Shown: positions 23,092 to 31,668, counted from the stretch's first letter. The stretch: DNA of 64,000 nucleotides from Chryseobacterium sp. StRB126 (GCF_000829375.1 NZ_AP014624.1:1116001-1180000); one strand, 5' to 3'. The notes: generated by a model from the letters alone, not told the origin. Numbers and translations: made by a program.

Positions 23092-25768
23092 GATTCTTAA
23101 TGAGGAGAGACTCCATGAGATTGTCCCTTTTTTAAAGCAGCTTAGCGCAGAAGAAAAGCAGACATTAGTACCTACGATAAAAAAAATGGATCGTGAGATC
23201 AACAAGATCATCATGACCAAAAATTCTTACCATACAGCAGGTTCTGTCAATCAGCATGCCATTATTGATATTGCATCATTTGTTTGTATGGATCAAAAGA
23301 ACTTTGGTAAAAACTACTGGAGTCTTTTCCGCAATATAGAACAGACAGAGCAGATATTGGAATGGGGATGCCCGGATTGGTTCTCCGATTTTATCAATGA
23401 TTCTATTGATGCGGAGTTTACAGCATTTAACTATCAGCATATTTTAGGATGGACAGAAAAAGGCTACATCCAGCCCAAACCAGAATTATTGGGGCATCAC
23501 TTAAGTAATTATCCTGCTGATCTGGATCAGCACCCTGAAACACTCAGTACCCATTTTTGGTACTTGTGCGAATATCCATCGAAATCATTACCCTTCCAGA
23601 AAGAATGGTTTCCATTAGTACAAAAGCTTGTCGCTGAGCAGAAAATTGAAAGAACAAGATTTTTAAAAGAATGCCTTCTGGCTTCCAACAGAAATTTCAA
23701 TAAGAACGTGACAGGATGGTTTATGGATGCTTTTACTGCTTTAAAACCAACAGAAGATGAGTTGATAGAACTTCAGGATGAATTAATGGCCGGGTTAACA
23801 TCTGCACAGTCAAAAGCAGTCAATACCATTCTTATACATTTGAAAAAAATGGTAGGAAGCCCCGCTTTTAAACATGAAGAATTTGCCCACTACCTTCCCA
23901 ATCTGCTGAGTATGGAAGTGAAAACCGTGGTGATGAGTAGTCTTACTTTAACGGAAAAAATATTCCAGCATAGAAAAGTTAATCCTGAGATATTGGGGTT
24001 GGCTTTAACATCTGCATTTGTAAGTAAAGATGATGGGATACAGTCAAAAGCAGCCAAAATTATCCTGAAATACATTCCGCCATCCGAAACAATAAAGGAA
24101 TCTATTTCCCACTATTCAGATAATATATTAACGAATGTACGTTCCCTTTTAGAAACTTATATAGAAGAAAAACCACAGGAATTGGAAGCTATAGTTTCAG
24201 AAAAAATAATCCTGACTACTGACGAAAATAAAGTTAAAGTACTTGAAAATTTTGAAGATTTAATGTTCTTCCTTCCTTTGGCTATAGAAGATCCGTACAG
24301 CCATCACTGTGATACCGCTTTATCCGGATTTGCCCGTTTTGCCAATGATGTAGATGAAGAATCTGTAAAACTGATAGAACCGGTATTTTTGAAAGCCTGT
24401 AAAACCATTGCAAAATGGGAAGTTCCGTATCTGAATGTCCTGTTGTGTAATCTCATCATTAATTACGGATTGAATCTATTGGAAAAATATCCGGTTCAGC
24501 TTAAAAACCTGAACAAAATATATGAAAAAACCTCTAATGAAGAGACCACAAGGGAAGCCTATTCAAACTATCATAAAAAGCTGGGGCCAATAACGAAAGT
24601 GGGAGCAGGGAGCCCTGTTATGAAAGCTTTTAAAGAACTTGCCATATTTACTGATGAAAAAATAAAAGCAGGAGACAGTGTTCCTTTACTGTTTGCCATT
24701 ACCCATGCACCATGTTGGATTTCTCCTGTTACTTTAGTAGAAAGGCTGGAAGTTTATCAGAATAAAAATATAGAACCTCATCATCTTGATATGCAGCTGG
24801 CCCTTCAGCGATGTGCTCTGGATAACACATCCGAAGCATTACAGCTGGCTGAAAAAAAATTAAAAGGCGAGTACAAAGATCTGCTGCTTTTCTTCTTTGG
24901 TAAAAATACTGAACCAAAAGGAAAGGTTGAACATCCTGCATGGTGGATGACAGCCGGAATTACACGCTCTCCCGGAAAGGTTTTCAAAGAGTTCGGTAGT
25001 TTTGGATATGATACGATTCCGACAGAATTCTTTTCAGGAATTTATCAGTGGAAAACTATTGATAGTAAGAAAAATTCATATTATCCGGCTGAGCTGAATA
25101 TTGTGATTCCAAAATATCATTTTGAAAAAAGAAAAAATCCATTGCTTCTGGAATATTTTATTGCTGAACCAAGAGAACTTTCAGAAACCATTGGCATGAT
25201 GTGGTGCTTCCCGAATACTTTGGGTAGTGCTTTGGCAAAAGTGATTAAGAGCTGTCTTTTCTACTCAGGTATTGCAGAAGTTTACGAAAGAAATCTGGTG
25301 TTGAATACAGCCCAGGCCCTTTACCAGGTTAAAAAACCTTTGGATGAAATGGGATATCTGTTCCTGGGAACTATTTTCCTGGATGGAGATAAAACCATTC
25401 GTGGAACGGCTGCTGAAATCTGGCTGGAACATGTTTCTCATAAGATGATAGACAATACCCGATTAGGAAAAGTAATTGGCACCCATGAAAAATTGGAGTG
25501 GGCCCCTGTAAAAAGATTTACAGACCTTATCCAACATCAGATGCTGAATGTTAGTAAAAATCATAATATTGCACTCGAAGAATTAATTTCCACTATTCTG
25601 CTTCAGATGGATAAACCTATTACCAATCTGAAGAAGCTGCTGGAAGTATATCATGAAGTATTGGCTTTAAACCAGTCCCAAGCCAATAAAAAAGTAATTG
25701 AAAAACTCAAAGACTGGAAAGAAAACTCGAGCCTGAAGAAAATCTGTAATCATCTTCTAAAAAATTAA
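23072..25768 (+). CDS. Large DUF6493-like protein, paralogue 2
   Basis: 898 residues. It resembles the preceding protein along its length: both begin with a short helix pair (KIKEIIPFLKKLTPKDK versus RLHEIVPFLKQLSAEEK) and end with EWAPVKRFTD and NLKKLLEVYHEVL. No catalytic residues stand out. Translational coupling by a 20-base overlap suggests a heteromer. It is followed five bases later by the SWIM-domain gene. Function unknown. Confidence 0.7.
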   Translation: MKERLYEILNEERLHEIVPFLKQLSAEEKQTLVPTIKKMDREINKIIMTKNSYHTAGSVNQHAIIDIASFVCMDQKNFGKNYWSLFRNIEQTEQILEWGCPDWFSDFINDSIDAEFTAFNYQHILGWTEKGYIQPKPELLGHHLSNYPADLDQHPETLSTHFWYLCEYPSKSLPFQKEWFPLVQKLVAEQKIERTRFLKECLLASNRNFNKNVTGWFMDAFTALKPTEDELIELQDELMAGLTSAQSKAVNTILIHLKKMVGSPAFKHEEFAHYLPNLLSMEVKTVVMSSLTLTEKIFQHRKVNPEILGLALTSAFVSKDDGIQSKAAKIILKYIPPSETIKESISHYSDNILTNVRSLLETYIEEKPQELEAIVSEKIILTTDENKVKVLENFEDLMFFLPLAIEDPYSHHCDTALSGFARFANDVDEESVKLIEPVFLKACKTIAKWEVPYLNVLLCNLIINYGLNLLEKYPVQLKNLNKIYEKTSNEETTREAYSNYHKKLGPITKVGAGSPVMKAFKELAIFTDEKIKAGDSVPLLFAITHAPCWISPVTLVERLEVYQNKNIEPHHLDMQLALQRCALDNTSEALQLAEKKLKGEYKDLLLFFFGKNTEPKGKVEHPAWWMTAGITRSPGKVFKEFGSFGYDTIPTEFFSGIYQWKTIDSKKNSYYPAELNIVIPKYHFEKRKNPLLLEYFIAEPRELSETIGMMWCFPNTLGSALAKVIKSCLFYSGIAEVYERNLVLNTAQALYQVKKPLDEMGYLFLGTIFLDGDKTIRGTAAEIWLEHVSHKMIDNTRLGKVIGTHEKLEWAPVKRFTDLIQHQMLNVSKNHNIALEELISTILLQMDKPITNLKKLLEVYHEVLALNQSQANKKVIEKLKDWKENSSLKKICNHLLKN

Positions 25769-25772
25769 ATGT

Positions 25773-27119
25773 ATGGAAGATATGCTTACTTATAATTATT
25801 CAAGGTCATCTTCCTTTGTAAAGAAAGATGACCTTGAAGAACTGTTTCTTGCGCAATACAGCGAGATACAGAAAAATACTGATATTCCCTGTTTTTTCTG
25901 GGGAAATGTAGGTCAGCCTTTTATATTAGCTCGTTGTCTGATTACACTTTCCAATATTGTGAAGTCAAGCTTCAATTTGTCACCATTTCAGATGGCACTT
26001 TTGAAAGATCCAATTGTGACTGCAGGAAATGAAAGGCTTCGTTTCGAAGGATTTTCTCACTGTGCCGGCGTATATGCCCGTGTAGATGTTCTTCCGGATG
26101 GATTAAATGGTGAATTTTTGGAGAACGGAACAACTAATGTAGACTTTAATCAACCTATGATAACCGCTTTGGGAAGTATTCGTCCTAACGAAAATATTAT
26201 GCTTTCTGTAGGGGAAAAAGAAGTTGGGCTCTACAGAGAAGAAAAAAAAGTAGTGGAAAGAAAAGTTCCTTTGCCTGTAAAATGGATCAAAGGTCTCGGA
26301 ACGGTTCAGATCTATCTGTCCGAATCGGAAAAACAGCATACTTTTAATAAGATCCAGACCCAACAGCTGTTTAGAGGAATGCCGAAAGGGGTGGTGAAGT
26401 CTGATTATTATCTGATTGTGAGAGGAAATAAACCGATGTTTTCTCCTGTAAAATCGGCTGATACAGTTTGCATTGGTGGGCTTCACAGGCTTCGTTTACT
26501 GGAACCTCTGCTTCCGTATATTGATTCCATGCAGGTTTTTCCACACCCAAATATGAAATCTACAACCTGGCAATTATATATGGGAAATATAAGATTCAGC
26601 TTTTCCTTATCAAGAGAAAGCTGGCGTGGGTTCTCCGGAGAAGGAGCTGTATTGAATAGCCTAACCACTGAGGTTCCTGATGAATGGATTGATGCCTTGG
26701 ATAAATATGCTTATGCTAATCAATCATTCAATGCAACTGTTCTGACACTGGAAGAAAACCTTAGTTTGAGTAAGACAGAGAATCTGACAGGAAGACTTGC
26801 AGCGATGGGATTATTAGGATATGATCTTGATGAAAATGAATTTTTCTACCGCAGATTACCTTTTAAACTAAGCCGTATTTTAGGGTTAAATCCCCGCATG
26901 AAAAATGCTGAAAAGCTTATTGAAGATGGAAAAGTGGAAATTTTAAACAATACCAAAGAAAGAACAGAAGCTAGAGTAGAGGGGACTGGTGTACATCATA
27001 CGGTAATCCTTGAAGAAGATAAAGAACGCTGTACTTGTGAATGGTTCAGTAAATACCAAGGTGAAAGAGGCCCTTGTAAACATGTTCTGGCAGTGAAGAA
27101 ACTTGTTAATAACAATTAA
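25773..27119 (+). CDS. SWIM zinc-finger protein
   Basis: 448 residues. The C-terminal segment CTCEWFSKYQGERGPCKHV supplies the CxC...CxH zinc ligands of a SWIM domain, which binds nucleic acid or protein. The N-terminal 400 residues have no domain I recognise. SWIM proteins of this length accompany DUF6493, MoxR and vWA genes in other bacteria. It completes a three-gene operon with the two large paralogues. A perfect 20-bp palindrome just downstream (27147-27188) may end the message. Confidence 0.82.
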   Translation: MEDMLTYNYSRSSSFVKKDDLEELFLAQYSEIQKNTDIPCFFWGNVGQPFILARCLITLSNIVKSSFNLSPFQMALLKDPIVTAGNERLRFEGFSHCAGVYARVDVLPDGLNGEFLENGTTNVDFNQPMITALGSIRPNENIMLSVGEKEVGLYREEKKVVERKVPLPVKWIKGLGTVQIYLSESEKQHTFNKIQTQQLFRGMPKGVVKSDYYLIVRGNKPMFSPVKSADTVCIGGLHRLRLLEPLLPYIDSMQVFPHPNMKSTTWQLYMGNIRFSFSLSRESWRGFSGEGAVLNSLTTEVPDEWIDALDKYAYANQSFNATVLTLEENLSLSKTENLTGRLAAMGLLGYDLDENEFFYRRLPFKLSRILGLNPRMKNAEKLIEDGKVEILNNTKERTEARVEGTGVHHTVILEEDKERCTCEWFSKYQGERGPCKHVLAVKKLVNNN

Positions 27120-27146
27120 TGGATCATATTATGACAAAACCTTTTG

Positions 27147-27188
27147 CCACAAATGCCTTTAGATTTACAAATCTAAAGGCATTTGTGG
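27147..27188. repeat. Perfect 20-bp inverted repeat with 2-base spacer
   Basis: Arms starting CCACAAATGCC and ending GGCATTTGTGG are perfect complements, separated by AC. The hairpin directly follows the SWIM gene and precedes MITE copy 2 by nine bases. It has no T run, so it may be an mRNA end protector or a recombination/replication-derived palindrome rather than a classical terminator. Confidence 0.7.
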
Positions 27189-27197
27189 TAATGTAGT

Positions 27198-27418
27198 TAA
27201 CCCGAGTTCGGGATCATAAAATTAAGGATAATAGGCTGGAAGTTACTATCGGAACTAACATTTCTGATGTTGCCGTAAAATTTGATGAAGCAGTCTTTAA
27301 AGGAATAATACATTACAGGGTTGTAAATGGTTTTTTAAACCTCAACTCACTTCCCTCTCCCAGCTCCAGGTTTCCTTCCTTACTAAAAACAGAAATGTCT
27401 TATCCCGAACTCAGGTTA
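27198..27418 (-). repeat. MITE-like dispersed repeat, copy 2
   Basis: A 221-bp copy in the opposite orientation to copies 1 and 3, bounded by AACCCGAGTTCGGGAT and ATCCCGAACTCAGGTT with TTAA/TTAAT flanks. Shorter than copy 1 because of small internal deletions. Its right end touches the stop codon of the VOC gene on the minus strand. Confidence 0.75.
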
Positions 27419-27419
27419 A

Positions 27420-27872
27420 TTAATTTTGTATCTGCTCTATCCACTCCTTGTAAGAAAGAACACCCAGTTCAGGTTTTCCATTCCCTTCAAGAATAGAAAT
27501 AAACTCCAGCTGATTTCCATCCGGATCATTAAAATAAATGGCCACTGCAGGCATCCATGCAAATACCATAGGTTCTACACTTCCGTTTTTCAGAAAATTA
27601 TAAGGCTTTAAATTCTTATTCTCTAAAAACTTCACAGAATAATTTAAAATATCTTCTTTCGTACTCGTAAAGGCAAAATGTCTGGTCTGGAGATTTTCTT
27701 TCTGCTCCCATAATCCAAGCATAAACTCCTTTTCTTCTCCAATCCACATGAATGCTATAGGTCTTGTTTCATCTCTGTGGGCCAATCTCAAACCCAAAAC
27801 TTCTGTATAAAACTGAATAGCATTTTCCAAATCACTTACCTGAACATGAGTCTCATATAATCCTTTAATCAT
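27420..27872 (-). CDS. VOC-family (glyoxalase fold) protein
   Basis: 150 residues with the start at MIKGLYETHVQVSDL (27872); the longer frame to 27914 would run through the promoter box. His in YETHVQV, the pattern AIQFYTEVLGL, a second-module His in TRHFAFT and the C-terminal DPDGNQLEF are typical of the vicinal-oxygen-chelate superfamily. Substrate unknown. It is monocistronic. Confidence 0.85.
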   Translation of the reverse strand: MIKGLYETHVQVSDLENAIQFYTEVLGLRLAHRDETRPIAFMWIGEEKEFMLGLWEQKENLQTRHFAFTSTKEDILNYSVKFLENKNLKPYNFLKNGSVEPMVFAWMPAVAIYFNDPDGNQLEFISILEGNGKPELGVLSYKEWIEQIQN

Positions 27873-27892
27873 AGTTTTAATTTTAATGTACA

Positions 27893-27900
27893 CAAAGCTA
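27893..27900 (-). promoter_or_regulatory. -7 promoter box for the VOC gene
   Basis: TAGCTTTG on the minus strand, 20 bases before the ATG at 27872, which supports that start. Confidence 0.6.
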
Positions 27901-27966
27901 GTAAACAACAGCATAAAAGCCTGCTAATACCGATTTCTTTCATGAAAATGAATGATAGAAGGATTA

Positions 27967-28011
27967 GATAAAAGATAAAAGATAAAAGATAAAAGATAAA
28001 AGATAAAAGAT
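27967..28011. repeat. 7-bp tandem repeat GATAAAA, six copies
   Basis: Six perfect GATAAAA units and a partial one in the spacer between the VOC gene and the Ro60 gene. A variable-number locus by appearance. The same spacer holds two small GGCTTTAGCC hairpins (about 28070 and 28115), a common flavobacterial repeat. Confidence 0.75.
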
Positions 28012-28214
28012 CTTGTCGTTAAACAACAATTATCCGTGTATATATCCATGCGGATATCAACATCAATAGGGGTGGGCTTTAGCCCGCTTAAATAAATAAA
28101 ACAAATCCATTTGGCTTTAGCCAAAACTTAAAAAATCTACGTTATCAGCCCAATCTGCGAGAGCTTTAACTTCTTTTTCCATCAATTTTAAATTAATTTT
28201 TCAAAAAAATAATC

Positions 28215-28233
28215 TACGCAAAAAGATTGCGTA
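28215..28233 (+). promoter_or_regulatory. Shared inverted-repeat operator upstream of Ro60
   Basis: TACGCA-AAAAGAT-TGCGTA. It ends exactly nine bases before the -7-like box TTACTTTG (28243-28250). Two near-identical sites (30679-30697 and 30891-30909), also exactly nine bases before TAnnTTTG boxes, lie in the Y-RNA region. This points to one regulator controlling the Ro60 gene and its RNAs. Confidence 0.75.
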
Positions 28234-28310
28234 ATCTTGTTTTTACTTTGCATCAGAAATCAGAGAGGAAGCGTTAACTCTTCTTATGTTTAACAATAAA
28301 ACAGTAACTC

Positions 28311-29828
28311 ATGAAATTTAACTTTCTAAAAAAAGAGAAAACAGTGGTAACCAACCACGAAGGTGCAAAAGCATATGTGATGACACCTGCAGAAGAATTG
28401 TACAGTGCTGTGGTTACAACAGGACTGTCAGACATTACTTATGAAAAAGGAAATGACAGATTAGAGCGAATTCAGTCTCTGATTCAGAAAAACGACCCTG
28501 AATTTGTGGCCAAGCTTGCGGTATATGCAAGAAAAGATATGCATTTGCGTTCCATTCCCTTGGTTTTAGCTACAGAATTGGCGAAGGAAGCTTCCGGTAC
28601 GGATCTGGTGAGCAGAACGGTAGACGGTGTTATTCAGAGAGCAGATGAAATCACTGAACTATTGGCATATTACCAGCTAGCGAACGAGAGAACAGAAACC
28701 AAAAAACTGAACAGATTATCAAAGCAGATCCAGAAAGGTCTGGTGAAATCATTCAATAAATTCGATGAATACCAATTCGCCAAATACAACAGAAAAGGAG
28801 AAGTAACCTTTAAAGATGCCTTGTTTCTGGTTCATCCAAAAGCAAAGGATGAAAATCAGCAGACCATTTTCAACAAAATTGTATATGATATTTTAGATAC
28901 CCCTTATACATGGGAAGTAGAACTTTCAGTATTGGGTCAGAAAAAATTTGCAGATGAAGCAGAAAAGAAGCTGGCTTTCAAAAATAAATGGGAAGAACTC
29001 ATCTTCAGTAATAAATTAGGCTATATGGCCACTCTGAGAAACCTAAGAAATATTCTTGAAGCAGGAGTTTCTCCTGAGGCCATGAGTAAAGTATGTAGTT
29101 ATCTGTCAGATGAAAGAGCGGTTCGAAACTCAAAACAATTGCCATTCCGTTTCCTGGCGGCGTACAGGGAATTAAAAAAGCTAGATTCCCCTTATCTATC
29201 TTCTGTTTGGAGCGCATTGGAAGAAGCTTTAGTGGCAAGTGCTCAAAATATCAAAGGTTTCGGATTCAATACTTCGGTAGTGATTGCGGCGGATGTTTCA
29301 GGTTCTATGCAGAAATCGGTTTCTCCTAAGAGTAAGATCTTGTTGTATGATATCGGTTTGCTGATGTCTATGATTCTGCAGTCAAAATGTCAAAATGTGG
29401 TTACAGGAATCTTTGGTGACCGATGGTTGCGTGTTCCGATGCCAAAACAGGGTATTTTGAACAATGTAGATGTATTTTACAAACGTGAAGGGGAAGTAGG
29501 ATATGCTACCAATGGATACCTGGTGATTGAAGACCTTATCAAAAGAAAAGAAACAGTAGATAAAGTAATGTTGTTTACAGATACTCAACTGTACGATACC
29601 AGCGGAAGAGGGAACTCTTTTGAGGATACATGGAACAGGTATAAAATGATAGCACCCAATGCTAAACTCTATATTTTTGATTTGGCGGGTTATGGCAGAC
29701 AGCCCATCGATGTCAAAAGAAATGATGTATACCTCATTGCAGGTTGGTCAGATAAGATTTTTGATGTATTGAATGCGTTGGAAGATCAAAAATCAGCCAT
29801 AGAAATCATTCAAAAAGTAGTGCTGTAA
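28311..29828 (+). CDS. rsr: Ro60-like TROVE/vWA protein (Rsr family)
   Basis: 505 residues. Residues about 15-320 are the TROVE module, a HEAT-repeat ring (for example LAVYARKDMHLRSIPLVLATEL) that in Ro60 binds Y RNA and the 3' ends of misfolded RNAs. From about 322 a vWA domain carries an intact MIDAS, Asp328-Val-Ser-Gly-Ser332. Bacterial homologues (Rsr) work with exoribonucleases in rRNA maturation and stress RNA decay and are gated by Y RNAs. Here eight Y-RNA-like elements lie 0.9-2.1 kb downstream. Expression is probably governed by the shared operator at 28215. The symbol rsr is used by homology. Confidence 0.9.
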   Translation: MKFNFLKKEKTVVTNHEGAKAYVMTPAEELYSAVVTTGLSDITYEKGNDRLERIQSLIQKNDPEFVAKLAVYARKDMHLRSIPLVLATELAKEASGTDLVSRTVDGVIQRADEITELLAYYQLANERTETKKLNRLSKQIQKGLVKSFNKFDEYQFAKYNRKGEVTFKDALFLVHPKAKDENQQTIFNKIVYDILDTPYTWEVELSVLGQKKFADEAEKKLAFKNKWEELIFSNKLGYMATLRNLRNILEAGVSPEAMSKVCSYLSDERAVRNSKQLPFRFLAAYRELKKLDSPYLSSVWSALEEALVASAQNIKGFGFNTSVVIAADVSGSMQKSVSPKSKILLYDIGLLMSMILQSKCQNVVTGIFGDRWLRVPMPKQGILNNVDVFYKREGEVGYATNGYLVIEDLIKRKETVDKVMLFTDTQLYDTSGRGNSFEDTWNRYKMIAPNAKLYIFDLAGYGRQPIDVKRNDVYLIAGWSDKIFDVLNALEDQKSAIEIIQKVVL

Positions 29829-29990
29829 AAGGCACTGCCTTCTATTGAAATGTAAAGTTCATTGGTATTAACAGCAGGATCTTATAAATCATTAGTATAT
29901 TTAGGAGCTTATTCCCGCTTTCCGCTATATCTTTTTCGCCTGTCTTAGGGCAATTCAGAAAAAGGATGTCGCTGCAATCGGGGCTAGTAA

Positions 29991-30668
29991 ATGAAGAGAT
30001 ATAGTATGATAGAGCTTATTAACACCATTGAGATTAATCCGTTAAAATATTCCAAAGAAGACTTTAAATTACCCCAACTTGCTGATTATCCTGATCCTGA
30101 AGAATTATTTTTGAAATGGACAGAAACAGCTTCCAGACTTACCACTAATTGTAATGAATTTCGGAAAGGATCTCATCTGGTTAATATTAGAACCATTGAT
30201 GATGAAAGTTTACAGATCATTGTAGCCGCAAAACTTACAGAAGTAGAATTTGATGCCCCGGAGGAAATGGGATTTGTACTCTCTTTTGATGGCGGAATTG
30301 TATTAAAAAAAGAGGATGAGGTTCTTATTCTGCCAAGTTGTTGTGGGGATATTGAAAATATAGAAAACTGGGAGAAAGTTATAGATAATAGATCTTCCGA
30401 ATGGGCAGAAATGTGGATCGGACATCCGTGGGTCTTCTATAAAAGAGAAAAAGGAGTGATTAGTTTTTCAGATTATACAGAAGCCAATATCAATGATGTG
30501 AAAGATGTGAAAATAAAATTTGATATTGAAGAATCAGAATTTAAAGATGAATTAGACAAGGTGATGTACCACCAAACTCATTTTAAAAACAGGATTTCAG
30601 ATATTTTGAAAAAGATGAATATTGACAATGCCGAAAGAATTTCAGCCTTCATGTCCGGCATTAAATAA
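29991..30668 (+). CDS. Uncharacterised protein between Ro60 and the Y-RNA array
   Basis: 225 residues, acidic, soluble. The stretch LPSCCGDIENIENWEKV followed by WAEMWIGHPW resembles SUKH/SMI1-type small proteins found in bacterial polymorphic loci, but I cannot confirm that. It lies between the Ro60 gene and its RNA cluster with a 160-base upstream gap that shows no clear promoter, so it may be read from the Ro60 transcript. Function unknown. Confidence 0.6.
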   Translation: MKRYSMIELINTIEINPLKYSKEDFKLPQLADYPDPEELFLKWTETASRLTTNCNEFRKGSHLVNIRTIDDESLQIIVAAKLTEVEFDAPEEMGFVLSFDGGIVLKKEDEVLILPSCCGDIENIENWEKVIDNRSSEWAEMWIGHPWVFYKREKGVISFSDYTEANINDVKDVKIKFDIEESEFKDELDKVMYHQTHFKNRISDILKKMNIDNAERISAFMSGIK

Positions 30669-30678
30669 AAAATAAAAC

Positions 30679-30697
30679 TGCGTAAAAAGAATGCGCA
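30679..30697 (+). promoter_or_regulatory. Shared inverted-repeat operator, Y-RNA promoter 1
   Basis: TGCGTA-AAAAGAA-TGCGCA, followed after nine bases by the -7 box TAATTTTG (30707-30714). It would start transcription about six bases before the first Y-RNA-like element. Confidence 0.75.
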
Positions 30698-30725
30698 CTT
30701 AGTACATAATTTTGCAGTGTTAATA

Positions 30726-30795
30726 TTACCAGTGTCGTAAGAAAGGCCTCCTTCGATTCCAAACTGACAGAGTCTTTCGTCAAATTACCCGGTAA
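30726..30795 (+). ncRNA. Y-RNA-like element a (minimal)
   Basis: Outer stem TTACC/GGTAA and inner stem GAAAG/CTTTC enclose an internal loop holding the GTGTCGT signature (24-base block 30732-30755, ending CCTTCG). The apical region is short, without a tRNA-like module. It begins about 12 bases after the -7 box. Confidence 0.65.
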
Positions 30796-30800
30796 AATAA

Positions 30801-30872
30801 CCAATGCCGTCCGTAAGAGTTTCATCGTCAACTTCCCATTGAAACTAATTACTCTTACAATACATTGCTTGG
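30801..30872 (+). ncRNA. Y-RNA-like element b (minimal, with terminator)
   Basis: Outer CCAA/TTGG, perfect 8-bp inner stem GTAAGAGT/ACTCTTAC, apical GTTTCA/TGAAAC. The block 30804-30827 starts ATGCCGT and ends TTCATCG. TTTTTA follows the outer stem, so this unit can terminate the first Y-RNA transcript. Confidence 0.65.
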
Positions 30873-30890
30873 TTTTTATAAAAAATGAAC

Positions 30891-30909
30891 TGCGTAAAAA
30901 GAATACGCA
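30891..30909 (+). promoter_or_regulatory. Shared inverted-repeat operator, Y-RNA promoter 2
   Basis: TGCGTA-AAAAGAA-TACGCA, then nine bases, then the perfect -7 box TAAATTTG (30919-30926). It precedes a short leader frame, the 73-aa gene and Y-RNA-like elements c-h. Confidence 0.75.
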
Positions 30910-30979
30910 GTAACCATATAAATTTGTAATATCAACTCATAACCATGAACAACTATAAATCAGATCTAAAAGAAGCAGT

Positions 30980-31002
30980 GTATTGAGGTTAATACTCAAT
31001 AC
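30980..31002 (+). promoter_or_regulatory. Hairpin abutting the start of the 73-aa gene
   Basis: Perfect GTATTGAG/CTCAATAC stem ending two bases before the ATG at 31005. It follows a 13-codon frame (MNNYKSDLKEAVY, from 30945). The pair could control translation of the next gene; this is inference. Confidence 0.4.
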
Positions 31003-31004
31003 TC

Positions 31005-31226
31005 ATGAAAAAAATTAAAACATTAAGACAGATCTTCGGAACCAATGAATACGAATTAATTGATTTTCCGATGAAAATTTCCGGAGTACAGATTTCCAGG
31101 CTCCAATATGGAAATGACTTAGAGTGTTCATATTGTTTTCCACATGGCTTAGAAGTAGTGAATGCAAAGGAAACCAAGTTTCAGCGAAATTGGAAGGAAT
31201 ACAGAAAAACCCAATGGGAAAAATAA
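31005..31226 (+). CDS. 73-residue protein in the Y-RNA transcript
   Basis: A small basic protein, MKKIKTLRQIFGTNEYELI at the N-terminus, with a CSYCFPHGLE motif (CxxC plus His) that could bind a metal, and a C-terminus rich in Lys, Arg and Trp. It ends six bases before Y-RNA-like element c and shares its promoter, so it may be an RNA-binding partner of the cluster. No family recognised. Confidence 0.55.
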   Translation: MKKIKTLRQIFGTNEYELIDFPMKISGVQISRLQYGNDLECSYCFPHGLEVVNAKETKFQRNWKEYRKTQWEK

Positions 31227-31355
31227 AGCAAGTGCCGTAAAACAGAATTACTTCGTGGGATAACAGAGGTGTAGGTTCAAGTCCTGTTCTGTAGAAACAG
31301 ATCATGTAAGGATAGCACACTGTTAATAGGAGTCTGTTTAACTGACTGCCTTACT
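31227..31355 (+). ncRNA. Y-RNA-like element c with tRNA-like module
   Basis: Signature block 31232-31255 (GTGCCGT ... TTACTTCG). Inner stem AACAG/CTGTT; outer AGCAAG/CTTACT with one mismatch. The head holds a T-arm mimic (GTAGG-TTCAAGT-CCTGT) followed by an acceptor-like hairpin TCTGT-AGAA-ACAGA, so the T half comes before the 5' acceptor half. The D-arm equivalent is weak. Confidence 0.6.
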
Positions 31356-31359
31356 GTTT

Positions 31360-31387
31360 TCAAGTGTCGTTCAAAAATTATACTTGA
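31360..31387 (+). ncRNA. Y-RNA signature d, possibly orphan
   Basis: The 24-base block 31364-31387 (GTGTCGT ... TATACTTGA) can only be seen as a local TCAAGT/ACTTGA hairpin; I find no distal 3' strand. It may be a decayed copy. Confidence 0.4.
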
Positions 31388-31417
31388 AGAAACTAATACA
31401 AATGAAAAAAGACTAAA

Positions 31418-31560
31418 AATCAGGTGTCGTCTTAGAATCATACTTCGAGATTGAATAAACATTGGGTCGCAGGTTCGAATCCTGCCTTTTTCCTCGAAAA
31501 GGAAAGGTAGCTCAGCAGGTAGAGCAAATGCATGAACGATTCTAAAATATTACCCTGATT
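31418..31560 (+). ncRNA. Y-RNA-like element e with permuted tRNA head
   Basis: Outer AATCAGG/CCTGATT and inner TTAGAATC/GATTCTAA stems are perfect and flank the GTGTCGT signature (block 31424-31447). The head reads, in order, T arm GCAGG-TTCGAAT-CCTGC, acceptor 3' strand CTTTTTCC, a TCGAAAA loop, acceptor 5' strand GGAAAGG, TA, D arm GCTC-GAGC. That is a tRNA with its halves swapped, as in tRNA-mimicking bacterial Y RNAs. Confidence 0.78.
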
Positions 31561-31565
31561 TGTAT

Positions 31566-31668
31566 AAAAGAGTGCCGTAGAAAAGGCTTACTTCGGTTTA
31601 ATTTGGTTCGATTCCAGAAAGATCATGAAAATGATCTGTACATGTCTTTTCAAAATTTGCCTCTTTTT
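31566..31668 (+). ncRNA. Y-RNA-like element f
   Basis: Outer AAAAGAG/CTCTTTT, inner GAAAAG/CTTTTC, block 31572-31595 (GTGCCGT ... TTACTTCG). The head has a short T-arm mimic (TGG-TTCGATT-CCA) and a perfect acceptor-like hairpin AGATCAT-GAAA-ATGATCT. The outer 3' strand runs into T8, so this unit can terminate. Confidence 0.7.
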
